From contig CM066287.1 of the NCBI GenBank assembly GCA_033816765.1, positions 6,758,001 through 6,822,000 on the forward strand: DNA of 64,000 nucleotides. Direction: 5' to 3'. Numbering within the stretch: position 1 is the stretch's first letter; every line of letters starts with the position of its first letter. Below are positions 1 through 11,600 of this stretch, piece by piece. The notes below the pieces were generated by a model. That model was not told the DNA's origin. It ran no database searches and was given only the letters and a program-made list of their open reading frames with translations. The DNA comes from Nothopassalora personata. Lineage: Eukaryota > Ascomycota > Dothideomycetes > Mycosphaerellales > Mycosphaerellaceae. A program made the translations under genes and the position numbers.

Positions 1-371
1 TTCCAACTGCGCGATATCCTGTCTCAGCTAAAGTCGCTCGAAAGGCGTGAAGAGAAGATGAAGTTTATGTGTATGGATGCGAAATGTTGAGAAAGTGTTC
101 GATAGCGCATGCCTGCTTGTCTTACTCCCAGGTCCTCGGCTCGGGGTCCACGTGGCCCTGATCCCTGCAGCACATCACGTCTCTGCCACCATCCTGGACT
201 TTCACATGCTTGATGTCTTACAGCTCAAACGAAGCATCTTCAGCATGGTCGTCTCAAGAGACAGGCTCTATGTCGTTTAGCATGTTCGAAGCTTCACATA
301 CGTAGGATGTACTCAGCTCGCTATCTGGTCATCGGTTCTCCAGAATACACCTCGAAACTATAGTCGTGGCT
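1..371. other. Window edge, no supported gene
   Basis: The only ORF here is a short plus-strand one (77-280) with no recognisable domain and no plausible splice extension. It may be the edge of a gene outside the window. I see nothing else to report. Confidence 0.4.
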
Positions 372-713
372 TTACCCGTCCTCACGCTCGTAGCCTGCGT
401 TCTCCTCAATAGAATGAATCCATGCTTTTCCATAGCCACGCTTTTCGCTCCATGCCCCTTTTCCAATTCGCCAGTCCCGTGAGGTGTAGTGGCTGACGAC
501 AAGGACTAGATCAATAGAGAGTGGTGTATAGTCAAATGGACGCTCAATCATCCGATCAAGTAAAGGATGTGCGTCTACCGTGTCCCACAACGTCATCGCT
601 GCATAGAGTCGCTGGCCCTCCGCTCCAGGCGGGCAGTACCCAGTCTTCTGCCATCCTTCTGAATCGAACGTGTCAATGTCCTGGGCCCGCTTGTAGAGCG
701 TGCGCAAAGACAT
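372..713 (-). CDS. Small hypothetical protein (113 aa)
   Basis: An uninterrupted ATG-initiated ORF. The protein is compact, with a balanced amino-acid composition rich in aromatic residues (for example RPFDYTPLSIDLVLVVSHY near the middle) and ends in a charged tail. I do not recognise the family. Composition looks more coding-like than the overlapping ORFs in other frames, which are Arg/Ser-rich shadows. It could be a complete small gene or one exon of a longer gene whose other exons I could not identify. The next gene upstream on this strand is the AIM18-like gene. Confidence 0.4.
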   Translation of the reverse strand: MSLRTLYKRAQDIDTFDSEGWQKTGYCPPGAEGQRLYAAMTLWDTVDAHPLLDRMIERPFDYTPLSIDLVLVVSHYTSRDWRIGKGAWSEKRGYGKAWIHSIEENAGYEREDG

Positions 714-1285
714 AGTTTATAGTCGCGGCATTGCGTATAGCAACCGAAGAGAGTCCCGCCAAACATCACCTTCCCCAACGAGTCAGACGCAACTTATCAA
801 AGCCGTCTCTAGAGTATTTGCGCGGCTCTTGAGTACGTTCGCGAAAGGGGTCGCCGAGAAATCAACGAGTTTGCATAGAGCAGATAAGTTGGCCTTGGCG
901 AAAGCCTTTGCGCAAATTTCGTAAGTGACCTGGCCATTCTCCACGTCGGGCGAGTTTGAAGAGCAGCACAGACCAAGATGATGAAGTTTGGCTGAGCGGA
1001 AATTGCATTGTACGTTCTTCACAACGACAAGGTCTTGAAAGCAGCCATCCTAGGCCGACGAAGCATTCCCACATACATGGAGCTACATAGTATTAACATG
1101 AAGTAATGAGTTCCTCTATCGTGTAGACAAAGCGTACCTCGATAAAGCTCTTCCTGATGTACAGCGCTCATTCGCATTCTTCTCATCATCATTAGCGGTG
1201 TCCGGCGTGTGGCAGACTTCTTTCTTTCTCTGGTCCTCGTCATTGGGGTACAAGGATGCAAGTCATCGGCCGCCTCTTTATCATT
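714..1285. other. Intergenic, no gene seen
   Basis: About 570 bp between the small hypothetical ORF and the stop codon of the AIM18-like gene. Short ORFs occur on both strands but none has a recognisable motif. Presumably the 3' flank of the AIM18-like gene plus upstream sequence of the small ORF. Confidence 0.4.
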
Positions 1286-2641
1286 CTACACCACTCTCGC
1301 CTCAGCACTTCCAATGGGCCGACCAGCAAAGCCAACGCATCCTTCCACGACGCCCCGCCTTGCGGCTTCAGAGCTGACCTTCGCACCACCAAGATAGTTC
1401 AGCCAGATGAGCTTGCTGATGCGCTCGTCCGGAACAGTCCCCAGCAGCTGCGTCTGCTTGTCTTTCCCTGATGCACCTGGCTTCGCCTGAAACCAGACAT
1501 CCATATTACCCATAGTCCCTCGTGACAGAATCATGACAGATCCTTGCGGCGCCTTGCCACCTGCAAAAATACTCTTGAAGCTACCAATAGCTTGGCCAAA
1601 GTCTTCGGCATCATACTCGGTCTCCACGCCCTGAGCGCGCTGCTTTGCTTCACGTGTGCGGTTTGTGATGCCGGTGATCCAGCCGTCGCGCAAGTGGGCG
1701 AAGTCGGTGTTCCTTGTAGGTGCAACGCGCCACGCAGTCTTGAGACCGGGTACTTTCAAAAGTTCCTGCCATATTTCTTGGCTCTTGTTAGGGTCTAACA
1801 GAATCTTCTTCAACTCCTCCTTCTCGGATGGGATAAGCGTCGATGCGCTCTCGTTGATGACGTGAATCAGCCTCTCTTGCAGCGCACTGATGTCCTGGGT
1901 CCGGATGTACATGCCCACCACGTAGACCTGGACTCTCAAGAATGACACTGTCCGGATACCCAGGCCGAGTAACGTATATTCCTCCTGGTTCTGAACGTTT
2001 CCTGCATTGGTGCCGTCGTTCAACCCAGTCACGTCAGTTCCCGCCGCGGACTTTGCAGGTGCAGATTCAGGATGGGTAGGCAGAAAGATCGTTCTCGGGA
2101 AGTGCGGTACACTGCTGGTACCGGTCTCAACAAGCTCTACTTCACCGTCAGGCCCTCGCGCCACTATCCTCTTATCCTCGCCAGCACCAATGATCTCGAC
2201 CTCCTTGCCTTGGAACTGCTTGTTCGACTCATCTGACGCATCCAGCTGTTGTTTATTCTTCCTCTTCTGCTCAGCCTGCTCCAGCTCGTCCAAATCGAGG
2301 TTGTATATGATCATGGCCAAACCAAAGATGCTTAGCACCAAACCCATGCCTGCTAAATGCATTCGCCTGAGATGGTATTGGCGCTTCTCTTCGTGGGCGA
2401 GGTAGGCTGCACGGGCATCGAGCGGATTCCGGACTGTGTCTTGTTGTGCGTGTGAGTCGCTGGGGGTGGCCGACTCTTCAACGAACGAAGGTGCCGCTGG
2501 TGGTGCTGCAGTGACGCTCCGCTTGGTCGGGTTGCTGTATCGCGAGGCGTGTCGAATCTGCGCTGTGCAGCGAGCCGGTCGCTGAAGGCATTGAATGCGT
2601 GGAGACAGCAGCCTCATTGCAGCTCTCGTCGACGTTGCCAT
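1286..2641 (-). CDS. AIM18: AIM18/AIM46-family mitochondrial protein with chalcone-isomerase fold
   Basis: Single-exon gene of 451 aa. I place the start at the ATG at 2641 because the longer open frame begins at a non-ATG codon. The first ~45 residues are Arg/Ser/Ala-rich with no acidic residues, a typical mitochondrial presequence. A hydrophobic segment at about residues 94-115 (MGLVLSIFGLAMIIY) is a single membrane helix, followed by a Lys/Gln/Glu-rich stretch. The C-terminal half (about 220-450) contains the chalcone-isomerase-like core, beginning YTLLGLGIRTVSFLRVQVYV and including WITGITNRT and ILSRGTMGNMDVWFQ. In yeast, Aim18 and Aim46 are mitochondrial inner-membrane proteins with this fold and no isomerase activity; the same location is inferred here. 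Confidence 0.85.
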   Translation of the reverse strand: MATSTRAAMRLLSPRIQCLQRPARCTAQIRHASRYSNPTKRSVTAAPPAAPSFVEESATPSDSHAQQDTVRNPLDARAAYLAHEEKRQYHLRRMHLAGMGLVLSIFGLAMIIYNLDLDELEQAEQKRKNKQQLDASDESNKQFQGKEVEIIGAGEDKRIVARGPDGEVELVETGTSSVPHFPRTIFLPTHPESAPAKSAAGTDVTGLNDGTNAGNVQNQEEYTLLGLGIRTVSFLRVQVYVVGMYIRTQDISALQERLIHVINESASTLIPSEKEELKKILLDPNKSQEIWQELLKVPGLKTAWRVAPTRNTDFAHLRDGWITGITNRTREAKQRAQGVETEYDAEDFGQAIGSFKSIFAGGKAPQGSVMILSRGTMGNMDVWFQAKPGASGKDKQTQLLGTVPDERISKLIWLNYLGGAKVSSEAARRGVVEGCVGFAGRPIGSAEARVV

Positions 2642-2892
2642 GATGTGATGGTTGTACTGTACAAAGTGAACGGTCAAGTCAGCATCATCAACAACGTCAA
2701 GCACAGCAGGAGCTCGAGTTCGCGGCGGAGCGGGAAATCCTCGGGCTTGGCTTTTTGCACAATCTGGCGGCGCGAGAATTCGCCTCGCATGTAAGGCTTC
2801 TCTCCTAGACAGTCCCTACATTTCATCAACACCCCAGCGCTCTTTGAGGAGGTTGCGATATCAATTGAAAAAGCGTCAACACAGCATTCAAG

Positions 2893-3554
2893 ATGGTATG
2901 TTCAATCAACCTGACTTTCTATCAGGATATCACACTTTTCGCATCCAACATCCACACGCACGAGGCCCAGCACATGTTCACATCCAATGTCACCACCACC
3001 TCACCAGACACACGCGTACTAACGCAATATTGCTCAGTCGGACGGAGAAGAGCCAACCCAGGAAGTCGTCGCCGCCGATGAGGTCGAGGTGACCGCCGAC
3101 AGCTCCGCCCAGGGCGGCAGCATGTCTGTCCTTGACGCCCTCAAGGGTGTTCTCAAGATCGCCCTCATCCACGACGGTCTCGCCCGCGGCTTGCGCGAAG
3201 CCAGCAAAGCCCTCGACCGCCGCCAGGCACACATGTGCGTTCTGAACGAGGCATGCGAGGAGGAAGCCTACAAGAAGTTGGTCGTTGCTCTGTGCGGCGA
3301 GCACAAGATTCCTCTCATCAAGGTTCCAGACGGAAAGCAGTTGGGCGAGTGGGCTGGTCTTTGTGAGTGCATACCGATGTACTTTGTGTTGGATAGTGGA
3401 ATCGGTTGCTGACTATGTTATGATCCCAGGCCAGATCGACCGTGAGGGCAACGCACGCAAGGTCGTCAACTGCTCGTGTGTCGTCGTCAAGGACTGGGGT
3501 GAGGAGTCGCAGGAGCGCTCCATCCTGCTCAACTACTTCCAGACTGAGCAGTAG
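2893..3554 (+). CDS. RPS12: 40S ribosomal protein S12 (eS12)
   Basis: Three exons: 2893-2895 (the ATG alone), 3038-3362 and 3430-3554, giving 150 aa. Intron 1 (2896-3037) splits immediately after the start codon, with donor GTATGT, branch site ACTAAC at 3018-3023 and acceptor CAG. Intron 2 (3363-3429) interrupts the Cys codon of GLC|QIDREGN. The joined frame gives a Glu-rich N-terminus starting [10 protein letters not shown], then the eS12/L7Ae-type core with [45 protein letters not shown] and [13 protein letters not shown], at the usual family length. Component of the beak of the small ribosomal subunit. The one-codon first exon with a long 5' intron is a common layout for fungal ribosomal protein genes. 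Confidence 0.95.
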
Positions 3555-4962
3555 ATTGGAAGCATGGGAAACAAAAGACGAAAAGACGATAAAAGGAAAG
3601 GGATACCCGTCGGTTGCTAGCGAGTCCAAATTCAATACACGGCGAGCGACGTCCGCCATCTCTCACTGCCCATCAAGATACACGCCGCTTCATGTTCGGA
3701 TGGAGATTACGTTATGGGTTGAATCTTTTCCGCTGCCTGCATCCACACTGCTTTGATGGGTGCAGTGCTCACATGTTTAGTGGTCACTGGAATTTGCGTG
3801 GATATACGTACCTTCCCTTTGGCACATGCTTTCGGATCCGTCCGAACATTGGACCAGGCAGTCTGGTAGGCACGACAAAAGCTAACGTCACTAGTTCCAA
3901 CAGTGGAGGCGCTCTCTTGTCAGCAAAATCATTGACTTGTGCTCGAACTTCGTTTTGCCTGGTCATGCCACTATACAATGATCCAACATCCGTCTTGACT
4001 GACCAAGCAAGGTAGCCTGGGGCTCGTCCCACACAGCCCCAGCCATTGGCTACCCATTGCCCACGACCAGCAAACTAGACTGCATCTTATAGGTTCATCT
4101 GAGGAGATTGACGCGACAATGGACAGAGGCACCTACAGTCCGCAGGCGCCTGCTGCAACGACAGCTCGTTCTGGTGGAACACGCACAAGGACATCACCCA
4201 AAGTAAGATGGCATTGGGCTCCCATCTGGAAGAGACACCACGATGATCCATGCTCTCTGCACGCTCGATCACGAATACAACACACGACCTTTGACATTGC
4301 GCTTGTAACAGCAGACACGTTGAGTCTTTGTTGGCTACTTCGTCACGCCACAGCCTCAAAGTCTTCGCCGCTGCCCAGACGCACTATCGAAAGCCGCTGT
4401 ACACCATAGGAGTTTGCAAACCCTGATGGTCTTGCTCGGCCTCAATGGGGTCGAGTCTTGATGGCAGCAGCATTGCGAGGAAGTCCGCCCAATCCAACAG
4501 CCTCCTTCATGTCGAGTTCGTCCGCAAGGGGGGTTCTATCCCCAGCTCTAGAGCACTCATTGCCCTGAAGGGTCATAATACGAAGCCTGTCAAACAGTGG
4601 TTGTCCAGAGATCTCGAATGCTTGGACGTCTCCTGTATCATGACAGCACCACCGTGGCACGACCGCCATGCAGCGCAGCCCATATGTCGGTATTCTCCTG
4701 ACAGCTGCACGATGGGCTTGAGTCTAGAAGTCCGATCTGTTCAGCTATGCTTCCTGCCTTACCTTCAGAGTTGTGGCGACCAGGTCCAGGACCCGAAATG
4801 TTCTTTGATGCCCCATGAAGGTGGCTGACTTGTGCTACTTTGGCTGACCAGAGCGTCTCCAGATCAGCTGATCGTGTTACAAGCAGTATTGACGTGGCTT
4901 CGCCGACGATAATGCTTTAGAAGTCGCGAATGCGATGTGGCAATACTCGCTGTTGAGGGAAG
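3555..4962. other. Intergenic, about 1.4 kb, no gene seen
   Basis: Between RPS12 and the secreted-protein gene. Only short ORFs (up to about 130 aa) with low-complexity or Arg/Ser-rich translations that lack domains. I see no clear repeat or RNA gene. Confidence 0.4.
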
Positions 4963-4968
4963 TATAAA
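4963..4968 (+). promoter_or_regulatory. TATA-like box of the secreted-protein gene
   Basis: A TATAAA hexamer lies 110 bp upstream of the ATG at 5078, in a short AT-rich patch within otherwise mixed sequence. Position suits a core promoter with a ~70-80 nt leader. This is inference from motif and spacing only. Confidence 0.45.
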
Positions 4969-5077
4969 ACATCGATGCTGACCTGGCGAAAAACGTTCAA
5001 AGCATCACAGCCGAGTCAAGTACTCTACCAGATCAATCTACACAAACAAGACCTGAAGCAGGACCACATTCGCTACA

Positions 5078-5808
5078 ATGCTTCTCAAGGTGAGCTTTGC
5101 GAACTGCAACTTTCTGAGCCTTGCTAATCACTCCAGATCATTCTCCCTTTGGCCTTGGCCGCGCTTGCCACCGCACAAGCTGATGGCCGTCAAAACCGCC
5201 CCAGCAGTACCTGCGCTGTGACCAGCAGCACGTCCACCCGAAGCGCAACGCGGAGAGGCTCTCCAGCCACCCCATATGTATTCGTCACTTCGTCATGCAC
5301 CAGAACCGTGTCCACCTGCACCCGAACTCCCACCCCATCAAGGATCACCGTCACCGAAACCGACATCCAAACTTCGACTCAGACCGTGGTTTCCACTACC
5401 ACTTTCACCTCGACCGCAACAGCCAGTGCCACACCCTTCCCAGGCGTCTACGCCATCTACGGCTACGAGGAAAACAACTGTCGGTCTGAGGGCGCGGCAG
5501 ACTTTGAGAGCCCAAGTGGCGAGCTCATAGTTCTCCAGGCTCCGCCAGTCACCAGTGGCCAGAACACCAGAAGCGCCTGCGTCCGGTTCCAAGACATCAG
5601 CGTCGACAGCTTGCTCTTCCAGGACTACCCGGATCAGCTTCAGCTCCCCAGCCGATGCCGTCTCTACGCCTATCAGGGTCTGAACTGCAATACCAACAAT
5701 GGCCAGAGGAGATTCGACGTCTCGCTTGAGCCTGCGGCGGAGAATGTGTGCCGTGATAACGGCATCGACAATGTGAGGTCTGTGCAGATTGAGTGTGCGG
5801 CCAATTAG
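5078..5808 (+). CDS. Small secreted Thr/Ser- and Cys-containing protein
   Basis: Two exons, 5078-5089 (MLLK) and 5137-5808, with a 47-bp intron (GTGAGC donor, GCTAAT branch, CCAG acceptor), giving 227 aa. Splicing assembles a signal peptide: MLLKIILPLALAALATAQA, with likely cleavage after AQA near residue 19. Residues ~25-110 are a Thr/Ser-rich stalk suited to O-glycosylation. Residues ~115-227 form a compact domain starting FPGVYAIYGYEENNC and ending IECAAN. The mature protein has nine cysteines (an odd number). There is no GPI signal or membrane helix. Function is not recognised; secretion, size and Cys content make it an effector-like or cell-surface candidate, which is inference. Confidence 0.8.
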
Positions 5809-5969
5809 GCACAGATTCAGAACGATGCGCCGAGAACAGGAATGGGAGAAGGCGTAGAGTTGACCAGTACACGATGCGGCGGCGTTGGCGGTTCCTGCGG
5901 TGCTTAGCTTAGCTAAGCACGACCACTGTCTTTACTGATAGGGTACGTAGTCTGCTTAATTGAGTGATA

Positions 5970-7106
5970 TTAAACCGGCTCTGGCGACAGATGCGACAGA
6001 CTTGTTCCAGTGATTACATTCATGTATCCCAGTGGCCAGGTGTGCAAGATCCGTTCGTACTTGAAACTCCAGTTTTGGATCACAACACTTCCATCCCTTC
6101 CCTCAACTCGATCGATATTTCCAGGTATAAAGTCCAGAATTTCCTCGAAAGATCTTACCCGTAAGCACGTCACCAGGCCATCCAGAACTTGCATCACTGG
6201 GAGCAGAGGAACGATTAAAGTAAAGAATAAATGCACCCCATCATCCCAGAACCAGAAAATCGCCAGGAGATACGACATGCAGACTTCCAGAAAGACTAGG
6301 ATCAGACTCAAAATTCGCCGTTCCTGTAATTCAACAATCACGAATCCATCGCTCGTTTGCATCGTACTCTCCACAACTTCCCGTGCGGTCACCTCATCGA
6401 AATGGTGGAAACTGCCACAATAAGTCCGCATCACCTTTCGTCCATCATCTTCAAACCCCGCCCTGGCTGCGGCCTCTTTGTCGCCGCGGGTGCTGGTGGA
6501 GATGATGGAGAAGGGCGGCTTTGCCGGATCGACGGGTTGGGGGATGAAACTCAAGTTGTCCGACTTTGCTGCGAGCGGGATCCAGGCGTCGAGATTTGGG
6601 GTAGGGGATGTCAGGAGGAAAGGAATGGGAGCGTTGGATGAGTGGGCGCGTTGTTGGTTGAGGAGGGTTTCGACGATGGGCATGGGGCCGCCTGTGCCGG
6701 AGGAGATGTCGATGAGTTTCCAGGCCTCTCCATTCAAAGATCGGGAGGACTTGTGAGTAGAGTTGAGGGTAGAGGCGAGGATCTCTGCTAGGAGTTCGGC
6801 GGCTGAGGATGTTTGCAGGAAGGGCACCTTTTTGGTCCAGTGGGCGGAGAGGGTGTCTTGTTGGTCATGTCTGCGTGCAATGAGTGAGTGAGCTTCGCTT
6901 ATGAGGATTGATCCGAGGACGGAACCGTACTTGATGAACGGTGGTACTCTGTTCAGCTGTCAGCGAGTGTACTTTTGTTTGGCGATACATGTTGATGTGC
7001 TCATTGTGGTCACCTACATCCACAAATCCATAAACTCAAACAACTGCCATCGCCCAAACGGGATCTGGAAATTGATCCGTTCGAGGGCATCAGAAATCTT
7101 CGCCAT
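5970..7106 (-). CDS. Methyltransferase-like protein with C-terminal membrane segments
   Basis: Two exons, 7018-7106 and 5970-6948, with a 69-bp intron (donor GTAGGT, acceptor CAG), giving 355 aa. The ATG at 7106 starts MAKISDALERINFQI, and the splice joins MDLW|IVPPFIKYGS in frame. Residues ~85-105 contain WKLIDISSGTGGPMPIVE, the glycine-rich motif I of class I SAM-dependent methyltransferases; ~180-190 has GSFHHFDEVTAREVVEST, a downstream motif typical of this fungal family. After LQERR come two or three hydrophobic helices (ILSLILVFLEVCMSYLLAIF and LFFTLIVPLLPVMQVLDGLV), so the enzyme is probably membrane-anchored. Related uncharacterised proteins with this layout are widespread in Pezizomycotina. 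Substrate unknown. Confidence 0.8.
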
Positions 7107-7619
7107 CTGATCAAGCAATCCGATTGACGTTCATTCTCGAGATTCAGTCCTGTTGTGCATGATCAAGTCTTGGCTGATGCTGCAGCCGAAAGTGGGAAGG
7201 ACGGTTCCTCCTTGTGAACAGAGCGTCGCGTCACAAGCGAGGAATGATCGACGCTAGACAATCGATACGCACTGACACTATAGCATATGACATGCAATGC
7301 CGGTCTATACTGTTCATCTTGTTGCCTCATTTCCACTTTGTATAGAAAGTATCCGTATTGCTTACCACGATAGACATCATCATGAATGCGGCCTTCGTAT
7401 CAGGAAACCGAGAGTGCCACATTGTATGCATGCTATATCGTACGCTATATGCTCCACCATGAAAATGCCCTCGGTCAACGCTGTTGGGGTATCATAAGCA
7501 TAAAAACCCAGCCAATTCAACACCTTCATATAATGCGAGATGCGTTCCACCCGTGTCATCTCGGCTTGCGCCGATCCATGCCATGCTATAGATATTAAAG
7601 GTATAAACAAGAAGCACGT
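7107..7619. other. Intergenic between two minus-strand genes
   Basis: About 510 bp serving as promoter of the methyltransferase-like gene and 3' flank of the Ser-rich gene. I see no further ORF with coding character. Confidence 0.4.
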
Positions 7620-8606
7620 TCAAGAATTGTCATCGTTCTTCTCATCGAACCGGATTGCTACTTCTGTAGGTTCTTGTTCCTTCGAAGATGTGATAGGACC
7701 CAGAGTCCATACCCACTGGCGATGGCGCTTCTTGCGTCCAGCGACGGGCGTCGCAGGACATGTATCGCTGTCTTCTTCATCTGAGGACTCGCGTTTGTCG
7801 CCTGTCCGAGGTGACGTAGTAGACTGATCTGCTTCATCCTTCTTGACCTCATCACTGGACATGTCGGCGGATTCGTTAGCCTTGGCCATCTTGTCCGTCG
7901 GCGACAGTTCCAGTGTTGAGATTGTCGATGTCGAGGACTCGATATCAGAGTGCTTCATTGTATATGTTGACGTCTTGATGTCCTCTGTCAGCGGCGTCCT
8001 GAAGGAGACTTGCTTTGTTGCTGGGAACATTGGTTTGGACTGTGTGGAGGGCATCCTGCGTGTCCTTCTCCGGGGCAAGGGGCTGTTGCTAAGGATCGAT
8101 GTAACGTTGTATGATACCTTGTATGGTATACGCTCCGGTGCTGTAAATGTGTCGCCTACGCTGATAGCAGAGCTAGTCGGTGTCGAAGATGTAGTTGAAG
8201 GCGAGCTCTGAGTCGCACTCTGTGGTGATTGTTCACTTGAGGTTGCCGCACTCGTCACGAGTGGGGCTAATGTTGGCTTTGCTAATCGTGCTTGCGGCTT
8301 CGGTTGTCCGCTCAGTCCTTCGTGTGCATTGCTGAAAGTATTCCGTACTGTGGGTGATGTTGCTGACAACGTCTCCAGCCGGAGACTCGTTGAACCCTTT
8401 CCAAAGGCAGAAGTCGGTATGCTTGTTGTATTCAAGGACAGCTTAGGTCGTTTCGATGGCGCAGGCGCAGGTGGAAGTAGCGCTGGCACTGCCACTTGAC
8501 CGCAAGCCATCGATGCTGCTGATGGCATTATGGCGAGTGACATTGTGTCGCTGGCCGCAGGCGCGTGGACTGACAACGGAGGTGACTGTAGGTTAAAAGC
8601 CAGCAT
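7620..8606 (-). CDS. Conserved Ser/Thr-rich hypothetical protein
   Basis: Single exon, 328 aa, from the ATG at 8606 (MLAFNLQSPPLS); the frame is open a few codons further but with a non-ATG codon. The protein is mostly disordered, rich in Ser, Thr, Pro and Ala. Two islands look conserved: MFPATKQVSFRTPLTEDIKT with TYTMKHSDIESS (about residues 195-225), and a C-terminal block with TGDKRESSDEEDSD, CPATPVAGRKKRHRQWVWTL (about 270-305). The RKKRHR run is a plausible nuclear localisation signal, and KQVSF matches the RVxF docking consensus for PP1 loosely. I recognise the C-terminal block as recurring in uncharacterised Dothideomycete proteins but know no function. Confidence 0.75.
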   Translation of the reverse strand: MLAFNLQSPPLSVHAPAASDTMSLAIMPSAASMACGQVAVPALLPPAPAPSKRPKLSLNTTSIPTSAFGKGSTSLRLETLSATSPTVRNTFSNAHEGLSGQPKPQARLAKPTLAPLVTSAATSSEQSPQSATQSSPSTTSSTPTSSAISVGDTFTAPERIPYKVSYNVTSILSNSPLPRRRTRRMPSTQSKPMFPATKQVSFRTPLTEDIKTSTYTMKHSDIESSTSTISTLELSPTDKMAKANESADMSSDEVKKDEADQSTTSPRTGDKRESSDEEDSDTCPATPVAGRKKRHRQWVWTLGPITSSKEQEPTEVAIRFDEKNDDNS

Positions 8607-11600
8607 GATCTCTGGTCCCAAAAGCGCCGCAGTGTTGCACTAGATCCAAGTGCAGTCGCCGGTAGACTAGTGAGACGGCCCTCGTGCAGCAGTGTACGAC
8701 GGCTGACTGCTCGTATTGGCAGGCTTAGAAATGGTTGGAACACGTGTTTGAGGAAGCAGACTGCCCGCTTCGGCCGAGGTGGTGGTTAAGTATGAAGAGT
8801 GACCAGCCGGCGTGGCTATCGTTCGTTCCACACCGGAGACAAGATGTCACGCGCACCTGACCAACTGAGGTAGAGACCAAGCTCTGTCCAGAGATGCAGA
8901 GATGGCTGTAGGAGAAACACTGAAAGGTAGTCGTCGGTTCGCGAGGCGACCGTTTGGTCTTTGAAGGGAGGAAGTTCTTGTTTTGCCACTGAAGAGAGCG
9001 CGCTTACCTGTGAACGATCTGCGTCTCATCCGAAGCACGGCATCAGGGCGTGCCACCTACAAATAGAGCACAAGTGCCCTCGTATCAAATGAGAAAGGCG
9101 TCACAAGCATCTGTAGCACGCAATGTGCGGCGCTTAAGCCAGACAGATCCTTGTCAGCAACGACTTCAAAACGGTAACGGGTGCGGCGCGTGGGTCGGGC
9201 GTCTATTTTTGCGCGGGATAAGCTCCAGGTGTCCAACCAAACTGGACAAGCGTCGCGACAGCAAAAGAAAGCACAGGCCGCCGTCCATCGATCTTTGAAT
9301 CTGGCTAGTTCATGAAGCGTCTAATAGATACTGTACAGTAGACAACGCAGTGCCGGTTTACTTGACAGCGCTTGCTTCAATCATTATTGTCGCATCGTGG
9401 TGGCACCAGCGCGCGAGGACCTGCTGAGGTTGGTGAACACTGTGCGACGGGCATCGTCTGGAAGCGACGCCTACATGTAGCTTCAAATGCAGCAGGAAGG
9501 CCCATCCGGCAGTAGCAGCATGTGGCATCTGGGAGGCTGGTCTTTTGCCATCGCGACTCCCCCAACTACGTCGTCCCCGGTAGGATACGAGTCCTCTCCT
9601 CGTTGCCATCATCACCCACCCGTGCCGAAGCGGCCGCGTGTGTTCACGGCTGTTCTTCTAATATGTACTGTAAAACTCCGATCGTCCGTCGGTACTTGAT
9701 TCGCCGTGCGACCACGCCGGCCGGTAAGCATCTGCCTGTCAGTGCCTGAGGATTCTTCTTCCGCCACCACACCACCACCAACTTCGCACCACCGACACGC
9801 GTCTCCCGCGAACAATCCTCGACAGCCTGCTTGCTCACACTTGACGGCAACAAGGGCACTGACGCAGCAGCAGATCCCCCCGTTTGATCGACATTGTTCT
9901 TTCCAGGCATGCCACCCACCAAGTTGCTGACCCCACCAACTACATAGGAAGCCTACGGCGTAAAGAAGACAAGGGTGTCTCCCGGAGGACGCACTTGAAA
10001 CGTTCACACCAGCCCGAGTACAGTAGATGACGATATCAATACCTGTCGCCGAAGAATGACCACTCCTTGGGGATAAGGTGCTGACGGTAGTATTCCGCCT
10101 CCCGTGGTCGTCACGAAGCACTCGCATGAGGAACAACAAAAGCATGACTACATCGACGTCCTCGTCTGCGCCATGATGCGAAGATCATCACACGTTCACA
10201 GCCCCTGACAAAACGAGTGACAACACGCTAGCCGATACTGGAGAAGACCACCACAGTTGCGACTCTTTTATACCAAAAATCTCGCGCATTAATCGCTATA
10301 AACAAGTACCGCGCTCTACGAACAGTTTAGTGCTACTTTTGGACGTTACTCTCAAAGTCCGAATCTAGCCCGACCGCAGTTTGGTAAGGAATCCGTTGTC
10401 ACTTCGGCTGATGCCTGTCCAGGATGTCATCAAGCGAGGATGCGAAGACTCGGAGAAGTCCTACTTCTGTATTCCGCGTCCGCCCCAACGAGTTTATCGA
10501 AATACACCTGAATCAGAACCCGCTTTGGTCCTTAACAAGGTCCAAAGTAGGCAAAGGAGACGACAGAAACTCCGTAAAAAGCACTCTATTACCTAGCTAA
10601 GCGCAGTTTCAAATGATCCGATAGAGCGGTTTTGCACTATCGATGCTGGTCATGTTTCTCTCCTGGCCTTGCGAAAGCCAGTCAAGCCGGTGGATTACGA
10701 TCGAAGCGAGGGAAAACTTCAATCACCGGCCCACACCGCGGTGATACTTCGAAACGCTACCAGAGAACTTATGCCCCCATTGGCATATAGTGAAATAGGC
10801 CTTGACGAATTGATTAATGTATTGATTTGACTATAGTACTTCTAAATGTCCTAGTGGCTCTAATGCGATAGCGGTAAATACTGATCTAAGCTAGTGTCTC
10901 TGATTTTGCGGTATAACCTCCTTAAAAGTTCCCATAGGCAGTGTCTCGCCGTAGAAAGTGTAGCTAGTTCCCTCTCGAAGCATAGTAGTTTAAATGCTAT
11001 GCCCTTTAGCGGCGTGTCTTGTTATTATGGTCTCTTCGGCTGTCCTACTTTTTCAGTGTTTCGTGCCCGTCGCGCGGTGGCTTGTAGTGTCCTTATTTAG
11101 TGCTAAAGTTGTTCTAATGTCTAGACGCGCTCTGTTCGTATCCGGTCGAAGAGACGAGACCCGGCGCCGCGTGACTCGCTTGTCGTGTCGTGTCGCGATG
11201 TTGCAACGCCGCTGCGTTGCTATGTCGCTATGTCGCCGTAGCGCTGTATCTTGTTTCTTGCAGGCTACTCACAGCGCGCATCACGAGAAGGTACCTGCAA
11301 CTGAAATAGGCCTTTACACATATTTCCAAGGCTCCTCATGGCGGGTGTTCAATGGTCCATCACCACCAAGTTGAATACATGAAATGAGACCAGTAACACC
11401 TCAGGCATCAACTCTACATGTAGATCGATACGGATACAGCTATTGAGCAGTCTTAATGCTTGTAAATGCCCCTTCAGTACGGTGTATGCACTAGCAGAAC
11501 GCCGAAGCAGTGAGAAATGCGGCTGGTCGATTGCTGTGCTGTAAGCGACGATTCTCCTCGCGAGCGACTGAGCCGATGCTCGAGGATATCCGTGCTTTCT

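Noticed and set aside
9612..10145. 177-aa minus-strand ORF
   Set aside because: Gly/Cys/Arg-rich with no domain, no splice context and no resemblance to a protein family; typical chance frame in GC-balanced DNA.
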